Source of the DNA: Deltaproteobacteria bacterium | GTDB lineage: Bacteria; Desulfobacterota; GWC2-55-46; DRQE01 | Reading direction: 5' to 3' | DNA: 5,909 nucleotides | Assembly: GCA_016219165.1 (NCBI GenBank) | Contig: JACRCB010000056.1 | Location: 1 to 5,909 of the forward strand | Shown here: positions 1 through 5,878 of the stretch, in pieces | How positions within the stretch are numbered: position 1 is the first letter of the stretch | Layout: the number at the start of each line of letters is the position of its first letter | The notes under the pieces: generated by a model | Seen by the model: only the letters and a program-made list of their open reading frames with translations | What the model was told of the DNA's origin: nothing | The model's database searches: none | Position numbers and translations under genes: made by a program

Positions 1-669
1 CTCCTTTACCGAGGTGTCCGCGAACTCGAATATGCCGTGCAGGAGCGCGGCCTCGGTCTCCTCTATCATGCCCTTTGCCCGTCCTTCCTTTATGTGGTAT
101 TTGATTTCTTCCCTCGGCGCAAAAATGCCGGACGGCGCGCTCTTTATGCCGAGGACCTTAAGCACCCCGGTTGTGGAGGAGGTAAGGACCCCCACAAACG
201 CCGACGACACCCTCGATAGAAGGTCAATGGGCCTTGCCGAGAAACAGGCTATCCTTTCCGCATACCGGAGCGCAAGGGACTTGGGCACCAGTTCCCCCAA
301 AATGAGTGTGGTATACGAGATTATAACCACCACCGTTGCCACGGCGAGGAGTTCAGCCGCGGCCTTAAGGGGCGGATAGGGGATGGCCGAATAGAGGGGT
401 TCAAAAAATTCCACGGACGCCACACCACCCATGACCGAGGCAAGGGTGGAAACGACCGTAACGCCGACCTGGACGGTTGCCAGAAACCTCTCCGGCTCGT
501 TTTTCATGCCTAAAACGAGTTTTGCGCTTTCGTTGCCTTCCTTTGCGAATTTCTCCAGTATGCTCCTTCTCGCCGATATTATCGCTATCTCCGAGGTTGA
601 AAAAAAACCATTAAGGAGTATCAGGAAGAATATTATTATGGCCTCTATGATAAGGCTTTCTGTAGACAT
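1..669 (-). CDS. DUF21/CNNM-domain membrane protein (HlyC/CorC family), 3' end outside window
   Basis: The minus strand is open from an ATG at 669 to the left edge (223 codons, exactly in frame). A GGAGGG ribosome site lies at 680-685, 10 nt upstream. The N-terminus is hydrophobic (about residues 6-22) and followed by STSEIAI (24-30), the usual start of the CNNM/DUF21 transmembrane domain. Further family marks are the QVGVT segment (67-71), a hydrophobic stretch around 103-125, and GELVPKSLAL (125-134), the family's most recognisable signature. Residues 187-223 (REEIKYHI, then EETEAALL) match the helix that precedes the CBS-domain pair, so the CBS and CorC_HlyC domains should lie beyond the edge. 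Family members are inner-membrane proteins linked to Mg2+/Co2+ transport or resistance; the old name hemolysin is misleading. The substrate cannot be read from this fragment. It lies downstream of eno and the Mth938 gene on the same strand but has its own candidate promoter. Confidence 0.9.
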   Translation of the reverse strand, partial: MSTESLIIEAIIIFFLILLNGFFSTSEIAIISARRSILEKFAKEGNESAKLVLGMKNEPERFLATVQVGVTVVSTLASVMGGVASVEFFEPLYSAIPYPPLKAAAELLAVATVVVIISYTTLILGELVPKSLALRYAERIACFSARPIDLLSRVSSAFVGVLTSSTTGVLKVLGIKSAPSGIFAPREEIKYHIKEGRAKGMIEETEAALLHGIFEFADTSVKE

Positions 670-714
670 TTTTTAAATTCCCTCCGGGAAACCGTATGGA
701 TTTCCGCAATATTT

Positions 715-743
715 ATTATAGCATAGATTGGAAAGGTTATACA
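715..743 (-). promoter_or_regulatory. Candidate sigma70-type extended -10 promoter for the DUF21 gene
   Basis: On the minus strand the sequence TGCTATAAT (plus coordinates 715-723) is a perfect extended -10 element. A weak -35 candidate TGTATA lies at 738-743 with a 17-bp spacer. Transcription would start near 708, giving a leader of about 40 nt that includes the strong GGAGGG site of the DUF21 gene. The -10 is clear and the -35 is poor, as is normal for extended -10 promoters. The promoter lies in the 96-nt gap after the Mth938 gene, and I see no convincing terminator hairpin there, so read-through from the eno promoter is also possible. Confidence 0.5.
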
Positions 744-765
744 GGCTGGAAAAATCTTTTTATTA

Positions 766-1104
766 TCAGCAGGTTAGGTGAAGCGCCGCCGCCATTTTCT
801 TCTTGGTGGACATACTGTTAAAGGTTTTGCATGCCCTTGGGGTATCCTCTACGATGAGTTCGATGCCCATCTCGGAGTAGTATCTTTTTACCTCAGGCAA
901 TACCATCATCATGGCTTCGGCTCCTGTGCCTACGACCAGGCAATCGGGGTGGACTTCGGCGACCGCCTTTATATCCTTTAGGCACAACTCATGCCCCTTT
1001 TCCCTCCACCAACTATCGAGTATGCCGGAAGGCAGTATTATAAGGTCCGCGGTATAGAGAGTGCCGTCCACCACTATCCTTCCAAAGTTGTAAGAGTTTA
1101 TCAT
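766..1104 (-). CDS. Mth938-domain (DUF498; NDUFAF3/AAMDC-like) protein
   Basis: This is a complete 112-residue protein, the normal size for a stand-alone Mth938 domain. Family marks appear in order: YNFGRIVVDG (5-14), TADLIILP (18-25), WWREKGHEL (32-40), VVGTGAEAMM (57-66), the TPRACKTFNSM segment (88-98) and the C-terminal AAALHLTC (105-112). The fold is a small alpha/beta domain shared with human NDUFAF3, a complex I assembly factor, and AAMDC. The bacterial role is not established and no catalytic residues are known. The ATG at 1104 has a GGGAGG site at 1119-1124, 14 nt away, which is longer than usual, but no alternative start lies just upstream. It begins 30 nt after the enolase stop on the same strand, so co-transcription with eno is likely; a functional link to enolase is only inference. 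Confidence 0.88.
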   Translation of the reverse strand: MINSYNFGRIVVDGTLYTADLIILPSGILDSWWREKGHELCLKDIKAVAEVHPDCLVVGTGAEAMMMVLPEVKRYYSEMGIELIVEDTPRACKTFNSMSTKKKMAAALHLTC

Positions 1105-1134
1105 ACCGGTATCTTTTTCCTCCCCAGCACCCGA

Positions 1135-2424
1135 TTAAGAGGAGGCTCGTTTCAAAGATTTAAACGCCGCAATGCCGGCGAACCTCGCCATATCCCCGAG
1201 GTCCTCTTCAATTCTCAGGAGTTGGTTGTATTTTGCGGTCCTGTCGGTCCTCGATGCTGACCCTGTCTTAATCTGCCCTGCATTAACCGCCACACTCAAG
1301 TCCGCAATGGTGGTATCCTCTGTCTCACCGCTTCTGTGCGATATTACCGTTGTATAGCCCGCCTTGTGCGCGGTTTCAACGGCCTGAAGGGTCTCCGTTA
1401 ACGTGCCTATCTGGTTCGGTTTTATGAGTACGGAATTCGCAACCCCCTCTTTTATGCCTCTAATAATCCTCTTAACGTTCGTAACAAAGATGTCGTCCCC
1501 TACGAGTTGAACGTTCTTGCCGAGCCTTCCGGTTAAGAATTTCCATCCCCTCCAGTCCTCCTCGGAAAGGCCGTCCTCTATGGAGACTACGGGGTAGTCC
1601 CTGACGAGCCCCTCGATGTATCCTACCATCTCGTTACCCGACAGTTTTTTCCCTTCGACAAGGTATCCGCCGTTTTTATAGAATTCGCTCGCCGCGCAAT
1701 CGAGCGCGATGAAGGCGTCTTTACCGGCCCTGTAGCCGGCCTTCCTTATAGCATCGAGTATGTATTCTATCGCCTCTCTATTGGACTCAAGGTTGGGCGC
1801 AAAACCTCCCTCATCCCCCACGGAGGTCCGTAACCCCCTCGACTTCAATATGGATTTTAGCGTATGGAAGACCTCTACCACCATCCTCAAACTCTCGGCA
1901 AAAGAGTCTGCGCCCGCGGGCACGAGCATGAACTCCTGTATATCGAGGTTGTTGTCCGCATGCACCCCGCCGTTTATTATGTTCATTTGGGGAACGGGCA
2001 GCGTTACGGCGTTTGTCCCGCCTATGTAAGAGTAGAGGGGAAGGATGCTCGCCTCGGATGCGGCCTTTGCCACCGCCAGAGAGACCGCAAGGACGGCATT
2101 TGCGCCGCAACGCCTTTTGTTCTCCGTTCCGTCGAGGGATATGAGGATGTTATCTATGTAAGACTGGTCCCTGCAGTCAAGCCCTATGATTTCAGGGGCA
2201 ATCTTTTCCTCTATGTTTTTTATCGCGGTGAGCACCCCCTTTCCCATGTAGCGTTTTTTATTCCCGTCCCTCTTTTCAATTGCCTCATGCCTTCCCGTGG
2301 ATGCCCCTGAAGGGACCGCGGCCCGCCCCATGAATCCTCCGTCCGTTATGCAATCGGCCTCGACGGTGGGGTTGCCCCTCGAATCTATTATCTCCCGCGC
2401 AACTACCTCTGTAATGGTGGTCAT
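1135..2424 (-). CDS. eno: Enolase (phosphopyruvate hydratase)
   Basis: This cytoplasmic glycolytic enzyme interconverts 2-phosphoglycerate and phosphoenolpyruvate plus water, with Mg2+. The 429-residue length is typical of bacterial enolases. The N-terminal domain begins with REIIDSRGNPTVEA (10-23), and the mobile catalytic loop PSGAST is at 38-43. By alignment from memory with the E. coli enzyme, all key residues are present: substrate His155, Glu164 and Glu205 (catalytic acid), metal ligands Asp242, Glu283 and Asp310, catalytic base Lys335, the SHRSGET loop (362-368) with His363 and Ser365, and Lys386. The signature VLIKPNQIGTLTET is at 332-345. Small departures such as EKRDG (50-54) for the common ELRDG and RRCGANA (104-110) look harmless. 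The ATG at 2424 follows an AGGAGG site at 2429-2434, only 4 nt away. It is the first gene of the minus-strand cluster and is divergent from the phosphate-transporter gene. Confidence 0.98.
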   Translation of the reverse strand: MTTITEVVAREIIDSRGNPTVEADCITDGGFMGRAAVPSGASTGRHEAIEKRDGNKKRYMGKGVLTAIKNIEEKIAPEIIGLDCRDQSYIDNILISLDGTENKRRCGANAVLAVSLAVAKAASEASILPLYSYIGGTNAVTLPVPQMNIINGGVHADNNLDIQEFMLVPAGADSFAESLRMVVEVFHTLKSILKSRGLRTSVGDEGGFAPNLESNREAIEYILDAIRKAGYRAGKDAFIALDCAASEFYKNGGYLVEGKKLSGNEMVGYIEGLVRDYPVVSIEDGLSEEDWRGWKFLTGRLGKNVQLVGDDIFVTNVKRIIRGIKEGVANSVLIKPNQIGTLTETLQAVETAHKAGYTTVISHRSGETEDTTIADLSVAVNAGQIKTGSASRTDRTAKYNQLLRIEEDLGDMARFAGIAAFKSLKRASS

Positions 2425-2460
2425 GAGACCTCCTCTTCTATAAGGATATTCCGCTCAATA

Positions 2461-2488
2461 ATTATACTTTCAGTCCCGGAAAAAGCAA
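2461..2488 (-). promoter_or_regulatory. Candidate sigma70-type promoter for eno
   Basis: A perfect TATAAT lies on the minus strand at 2461-2466. The best -35 is TTGCTT (2483-2488) at a 16-bp spacing, matching the consensus in its first three bases. A start near 2454 would give a leader of about 30 nt ending in the AGGAGG site of eno. The -10 match and its position are good, the -35 is weak, and AT-rich intergenic DNA can give chance matches. Confidence 0.45.
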
Positions 2489-2509
2489 GGCAAAATGAGA
2501 GGCGCCGAG

Positions 2510-2577
2510 TCCAGCACCACTTTGGACACGTTGGCTTTGAATGTTATGGAGGAAGCCCTGTCCAAAGTGGTGCTGGA
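2510..2577. repeat. Perfect 19-bp inverted repeat with 30-nt centre
   Basis: The left arm TCCAGCACCACTTTGGACA (2510-2528) is the exact reverse complement of the right arm (2559-2577). The 30-nt centre holds a second short stem, GGCTT (2533-2537) with AAGCC (2553-2557), so one strand could fold into a two-tier hairpin. Neither strand has a T-run after the stem, so it is not an ordinary intrinsic terminator. No matching direct repeat is visible on the flanks (GAG on the left, GGT on the right). It lies between the divergent eno and phosphate-transporter promoters. It could be a miniature or remnant mobile element with terminal inverted repeats, a dispersed palindromic repeat, or a structural or regulatory site; the window alone cannot decide. 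Confidence 0.85.
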
Positions 2578-2597
2578 GGTGGAATCATCTTGCACAA

Positions 2598-2624
2598 ATT
2601 AACCTCAGGAGTTAATATTATAAT
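2598..2624 (+). promoter_or_regulatory. Candidate -10 box with upstream palindrome for the phosphate-transporter gene
   Basis: A perfect TATAAT at 2619-2624 lies 34 nt before the ATG at 2659, a suitable place for a transcription start near 2631. No good -35 box is seen at 16-18 bp; the AT-rich 2596-2601 is the default position. The palindrome ATTAAC-7 nt-GTTAAT (2598-2616) covers the -35/spacer region, where a regulator could bind. I do not recognise it as a Pho box or any named operator. Confidence 0.4.
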
Positions 2625-2658
2625 AAATAGAAGAAAAACAAGGGGATTTAAAACTTAA

Positions 2659-4278
2659 ATGACCTCATTCACCATAATAAGTTTCTTCGGTGGAGTCATG
2701 CTGCTGCTCTACGGCATAAGGCTCGTCGGGGAGGGGCTTCAGAGGGCCGCGGGGTCGCGGCTTAGGGGTTTCCTCTTTGCCGCGACGAGCAACCGTGTCA
2801 AAGCGCTCGGCGTAGGCGCTGCCATAACAGCGCTTCTTCAGAGTTCAAGCGCAACGACCATCATGCTCGTGGGCCTTGTCGGGAGCGGCCTTATGAGCCT
2901 TACCCAGACGATGGGGGTGATACTCGGCGCGGACATCGGCACGACCTTTACCGTACAGATACTGGCATTCAACATATACGATTACGCGGTGTTCATCGCG
3001 GGGGCGGGTATACTGCTTATGTTTATCTCGAGGGGCGGGGTGGGCCGGGATGCGGGGCTCGCCGTAACAGGCGGGGGTTTTGTATTTCTTTCCCTTAAGG
3101 TCCTCATCGGGATATTCTCTCCTCTGGCCCAAAGCCCCCTCTTGACCGAGGCGTTCCTCGGCATAAGCAAAGACCCTGTTGCCGGCATAATAATCTCCGC
3201 TCTCGCCACGGCGCTTTTGCATTCCTCCGCCGCAACACTGGGGCTCGCGATAACCATCGCCCATTCCGGCCTCTTAACGCTCGACGGCGCCATGCCCATA
3301 GTGTTGGGCGCAAACATAGGGACTTGCGTAAGCGCGATAACCTCGAGTATCGGCTCTCCGGCTGATTCAAAAAGGGTTGCGCTGGCACATGTGCTCTTTA
3401 AGGTAATAGGGGTCTTGATAGTGCTGCCTTTCTTGAGGGTCTCCACCTATCTTATAAGCCCCTTAAGCGTCGATGCCGGCCGGCAGGTCGCCCTCGCACA
3501 CACCTTCTTCAACATAGCGATAGCGGTATTGTTCCTTCCTTTTACCGGGCCTCTTACAAAATTGGTTCAGAGGCTCCTCCCCGAGAGGGCCGCGGAAAAC
3601 TCGACAGGCCCCAGATATCTCGACCCCCTTGTCCTGGCCTCTCCATCCCTTGCCCTTGTGCAGGCTACACGTGAGGCCCTCGCCCTTGCGGATAAGGTGG
3701 AGTCGATGCTCGGTGATTCCATGGAGGTCTTTAAAAGGGGCGACGAGCAACTCATCGAAGCCATCGAAAGAAGGGAAGACGAAGTTGACTTCCTGGACAG
3801 GGAGATTAAACTCTACCTTACGAAACTTACAAGGGAGAGCCTTAACCAGGAGCAGGCAAGAAGGGAGATGGAGATACTCACCTTCACGAACAACATGGAA
3901 AACATCGGGGACGTGCTCGATAAGAACCTCATGGAACTTGCCAGAAAAAAGATGAGGGGAGGGCTTCAGTTCTCTGCCGTGGGGCTTAAGGAGATAGCGG
4001 AACTTCATTCCAAGGTCATGGAGAATTTTACGATGGGGGTGGCGGTCTTTGCCGGAAGCGAGGTTCTTCTTTCCAGACGCCTTCTCGGAGGCAAGACAAA
4101 GATTGCGGAACTCGAAAAGCAGTTAAGGGATGCCCACATAGACAGGCTCCACAGGGGGCTTAAGGAGTCGATAGACACGAGTTCCATACATCTCGACGTC
4201 CTGGCAAACCTTAAGAGGATAAACTCTTACATATGCAATGTCGCATATGCCGTTCTGGAGAGGGAAAGGAAAGGGTAG
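2659..4278 (+). CDS. Na+/phosphate cotransporter-family protein with C-terminal PhoU-like domain
   Basis: This 539-residue protein has the two-part plan of bacterial Na/Pi cotransporters (PF02690 type). The membrane part (about 5-300) contains two inverted repeats. The first has QSSSATT (61-67) and GADIGTT (90-96), and the second has HSSAAT (188-193) and GANIGTC (217-223). In this family the QSSS-type motifs line the Na+ and phosphate sites. AHTFFNIAIAVLFLPF (280-295) is also typical. Residues about 330-535 are charged and helical, resembling PhoU, with heptad-like segments such as IERREDEVDFLDREI (369-383) and the NNMENIGD turn (411-418). The likely role is Na+-driven phosphate uptake or export at the inner membrane, with the PhoU-like domain regulating it; the direction of transport is unknown. 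The first glutamine of the second motif is histidine here. The ATG follows AGGGGA (2641-2646) by 12 nt, and the hydrophobic N-terminus supports it. No pst or phoU gene is near. Confidence 0.93.
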   Translation: MTSFTIISFFGGVMLLLYGIRLVGEGLQRAAGSRLRGFLFAATSNRVKALGVGAAITALLQSSSATTIMLVGLVGSGLMSLTQTMGVILGADIGTTFTVQILAFNIYDYAVFIAGAGILLMFISRGGVGRDAGLAVTGGGFVFLSLKVLIGIFSPLAQSPLLTEAFLGISKDPVAGIIISALATALLHSSAATLGLAITIAHSGLLTLDGAMPIVLGANIGTCVSAITSSIGSPADSKRVALAHVLFKVIGVLIVLPFLRVSTYLISPLSVDAGRQVALAHTFFNIAIAVLFLPFTGPLTKLVQRLLPERAAENSTGPRYLDPLVLASPSLALVQATREALALADKVESMLGDSMEVFKRGDEQLIEAIERREDEVDFLDREIKLYLTKLTRESLNQEQARREMEILTFTNNMENIGDVLDKNLMELARKKMRGGLQFSAVGLKEIAELHSKVMENFTMGVAVFAGSEVLLSRRLLGGKTKIAELEKQLRDAHIDRLHRGLKESIDTSSIHLDVLANLKRINSYICNVAYAVLERERKG

Positions 4279-4334
4279 TCCTGCCGTCTTCAACTGCCCG
4301 TCACTGACATTTATGGCGGAGTTCTTCAATAAAC

Positions 4335-4380
4335 TTTAGCCCCCCAAGATTTTTAGTTGCCCTGTGGGGGGCTAAAAAGG
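4335..4380 (+). promoter_or_regulatory. Leader with two mutually exclusive hairpins before the hydrogenase-protease start
   Basis: TTTAGCCCCCC (4335-4345) pairs perfectly with GGGGGGCTAAA (4366-4376), an 11-bp stem with a 20-nt loop. The same right arm can instead pair with the nearer TTTTTAG (4350-4356) plus CCC (4360-4362): CTAAAAA at 4372-4378 and GGG at 4366-4368, with the two UUG/GGG gaps facing each other and a UGU loop. The two folds cannot coexist. Both end at the AAGG ribosome site (4377-4380) of the next gene. The plus-strand stem is followed by AAAAAGG, not a T-run, so it is not a standard terminator for the preceding gene. Control of translation of the downstream gene is inference. 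Confidence 0.5.
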
Positions 4381-4385
4381 TAAAA

Positions 4386-4907
4386 GTGGGGCGCAAGAAA
4401 AGGATACTCATACTCGGCGTCGGCAATGTGCTTTTGAAGGATGAGGGGTTGGGGGTAAGGGCGCTTGAGTATCTGAAGAATACCCGCTCCATCCCCGGCT
4501 CCGTTACGCTTGTGGACGGAGGGGTGAATGGACTGACCCTTCTTTCGGTTATGGAGGGTTATAACCCCGTAATGATAATCGATGCAGTCAGGGGGGGAGG
4601 GCCTCCGGGAAGTGTTTACAGGCTCGGAAAGGAAAAAATAGCGGGCAGGGGAATCAGGGGTTGGAAGGAGAGGCTTTCAAGCCTCCACGGGCTCGGGATG
4701 GAAGAAGTGCTCGCCGCGCTTACAGTTTACGGGGAGAAAAAGGAAGTGGTGATAATAGGGATGGAGCCCCTTCAAGTATCGCCGGGGATGGCCTTATCCC
4801 CCCTTGTAAGCCGCCGGTTGCGTCTTGTGGTAGAACTTATCGTGGATGAACTTGCAAGGTTAGGAGTGAAACTAAAAAAGAGAAAAGATGCGAAGGGTCT
4901 TTTGTAG
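4386..4907 (+). CDS. NiFe-hydrogenase maturation endopeptidase (HyaD/HybD/HoxM type)
   Basis: The product (173 residues) would cleave the C-terminal extension of the NiFe-hydrogenase large subunit once nickel is in place, the last maturation step in the cytoplasm. The family opening ILILGVGNVLLKDEGLGV is at 7-24. The three nickel-sensing residues of HybD (Glu16, Asp62, His93) correspond to Glu20, Asp66 in IIDAVRGG (64-71) and His101 in SSLHGLGMEEVL (98-109). VDGG (43-46) and the C-terminal GMEPL...LSPLV pattern also fit. The length is close to the usual 155-175, with a lysine-rich tail. GTG at 4386 is the only sensible start, since the conserved motif begins six residues later. Its AAGG site (4377-4380) is 5 nt away and touches the upstream hairpin. 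It starts 107 nt after the transporter stop and lies about 90 nt before hypF. The target hydrogenase is not in the window. Confidence 0.92.
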   Translation: MGRKKRILILGVGNVLLKDEGLGVRALEYLKNTRSIPGSVTLVDGGVNGLTLLSVMEGYNPVMIIDAVRGGGPPGSVYRLGKEKIAGRGIRGWKERLSSLHGLGMEEVLAALTVYGEKKEVVIIGMEPLQVSPGMALSPLVSRRLRLVVELIVDELARLGVKLKKRKDAKGLL

Positions 4908-4982
4908 GCCTTTCCCTGGTTTATTAAGTGAAAGGTTCCTGCACTTTACGGAAACTCCCGGTCATCCCTATCGAGTGATTGC

Positions 4983-5000
4983 ATGAACATATTTGTATGA
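4983..5000 (+). other. Possible five-codon leader ORF overlapping the hypF start
   Basis: ATG at 4983 opens a five-residue frame (MNIFV) whose TGA (4998-5000) overlaps the hypF ATG (4997-4999) as ATGA. A GAGTGA at 4973-4978 could serve as a weak ribosome site for it, while the hypF ATG has none of its own. ATGAACA is also repeated at 4983 and 4997. Translational coupling is possible, but so short an ORF can easily occur by chance. Confidence 0.2.
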
Positions 5001-5878
5001 ACAGGGCGAGGATTCATATAACGGGCATTGTCCAGGGCGTTGGTTTCCGCCCGTTTGTTTACAGCCTTGCAATGAGGCATGACTTGAGGGGGTTTTGCAG
5101 GAACGATTCGGAGGGCGTTACCATCGAGGTCGAGGGGGAGAGGATAGAGGGCTTTATTTCCGAGATAAAGGCCATTCCCCCGCCTCTTTCGAGGATTGAT
5201 TCTCTTACGGTAGAGCGGCTTTCCCCGGCCTCTTACACGGATTTCAGGATAGTTGAGAGCGTTAGTGAAGAGGGGAAATTCGCCCTCGTATCCCCTGATA
5301 TCGCAACCTGCAAGGACTGCGCTTCGGAACTCTTTGACCCCAACGACAGGCGCTTCAGGTACCCTTTCATAAACTGCACAAACTGCGGGCCGCGTTACTC
5401 GATAATACTCGACATACCGTATGACAGACCAAAGACAACGATGTCCAAATTTAGTATGTGCGCCCTTTGCGAGGAAGAGTACCACGACCCCCGTAACCGC
5501 CGTTTTCACTCCCAGCCTAATGCGTGTCCCGCGTGCGGCCCCGCGGTGTGGCTTGTCAGGTCCGGCACGGAGGAAGGGGTAAAGGAGGGCGGGGGAGACG
5601 CTTCGATAGAGAGGGCGCGGGAACTTTTAAGAGAGGGCGCCATAGTCGCAATAAAGGGGCTCGGTGGATTTCATATCGCCGCGGACGCGACAAATAACGA
5701 CAGCGTAAAGAGATTACGGGAGCGGAAGAGGAAATCCAATAAGTCCTTTGCCGTTATGTCGCCTGACATAGACGCCGTAAGGGGTTTTTCTTCGGTAAGC
5801 AGGGGAGAGGAGGAAATACTCTCCTGGACTCTAATGCCCATAGTCAACCTCGAAAAAAAGCCGCCCAATCTGATATAA
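4997..5878 (+). CDS. hypF: Carbamoyltransferase HypF, N-terminal part, interrupted by a stop
   Basis: HypF uses carbamoyl phosphate and ATP to carbamoylate the C-terminal cysteine of HypE, the source of the cyanide ligands of NiFe hydrogenases. Visible in order are an acylphosphatase domain (about 4-90) with GIVQGVGFRPFVY (10-22), catalytic Arg18 and Asn36, then two perfect C-x2-C-x18-C-x2-C zinc motifs (C105/C108/C127/C130 and C155/C158/C177/C180), then the start of the YrdC-like domain with GLGGFHIAADATN (221-233) and FAVM (251-254). The frame stops at 293 residues, where full HypF has about 750, so the rest of YrdC and the Kae1-like domain are missing. From about residue 275 the match decays: SWTLMPIVNLEKK where the family has a pattern like SPxRPIVLLxKK. 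After the TAA the same frame (ESPTTQNL) still resembles the VAP..QNLG region. I chose the ATG at 4997 because it begins right at the acylphosphatase strand; an in-frame TTG at 4979 would add six residues. It follows the endopeptidase gene, matching a hydrogenase maturation set. As it stands this is a pseudogene or an error-bearing sequence end. Confidence 0.88.
   Translation: MNRARIHITGIVQGVGFRPFVYSLAMRHDLRGFCRNDSEGVTIEVEGERIEGFISEIKAIPPPLSRIDSLTVERLSPASYTDFRIVESVSEEGKFALVSPDIATCKDCASELFDPNDRRFRYPFINCTNCGPRYSIILDIPYDRPKTTMSKFSMCALCEEEYHDPRNRRFHSQPNACPACGPAVWLVRSGTEEGVKEGGGDASIERARELLREGAIVAIKGLGGFHIAADATNNDSVKRLRERKRKSNKSFAVMSPDIDAVRGFSSVSRGEEEILSWTLMPIVNLEKKPPNLI

Noticed and set aside
14..676. 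Plus-strand open frames across the left end.
   Set aside because: They are antisense to the DUF21 gene, whose minus-strand frame has clear family motifs and a strong ribosome site.
750..763. AAAAATCTTTTT as a terminator between the Mth938 gene and the DUF21 gene.
   Set aside because: A short A/T run with essentially no loop and no GC stem does not make a convincing terminator.
1811..2310. Open frames of 99 to 148 codons on both strands inside eno.
   Set aside because: Enolase is certain here, and the alternative frames are arginine- or cysteine-rich with no recognisable domain.
2546..2602. An 18-codon ATG-to-TAA frame (starting MEEALSKVV) running through the right arm of the inverted repeat.
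   Set aside because: It is very short, has no ribosome site, and much of it is fixed by the inverted repeat sequence; no known peptide is recognised.
2845..4008. Long minus-strand frames (up to 181 codons) opposite the transporter gene.
   Set aside because: They mirror a well-supported plus-strand membrane protein and show no domain or ribosome site of their own.
4909..4935. CCTTTC...GAAAGG hairpin just after the hydrogenase-protease stop, a possible terminator.
   Set aside because: The stem is only 6 bp with a 15-nt loop and has no T-run after it, so it is too weak to call a terminator.
4946..5509. A 187-codon minus-strand frame over hypF.
   Set aside because: It overlaps the acylphosphatase and zinc motifs of HypF, which are exact; the reverse frame has no recognisable features.
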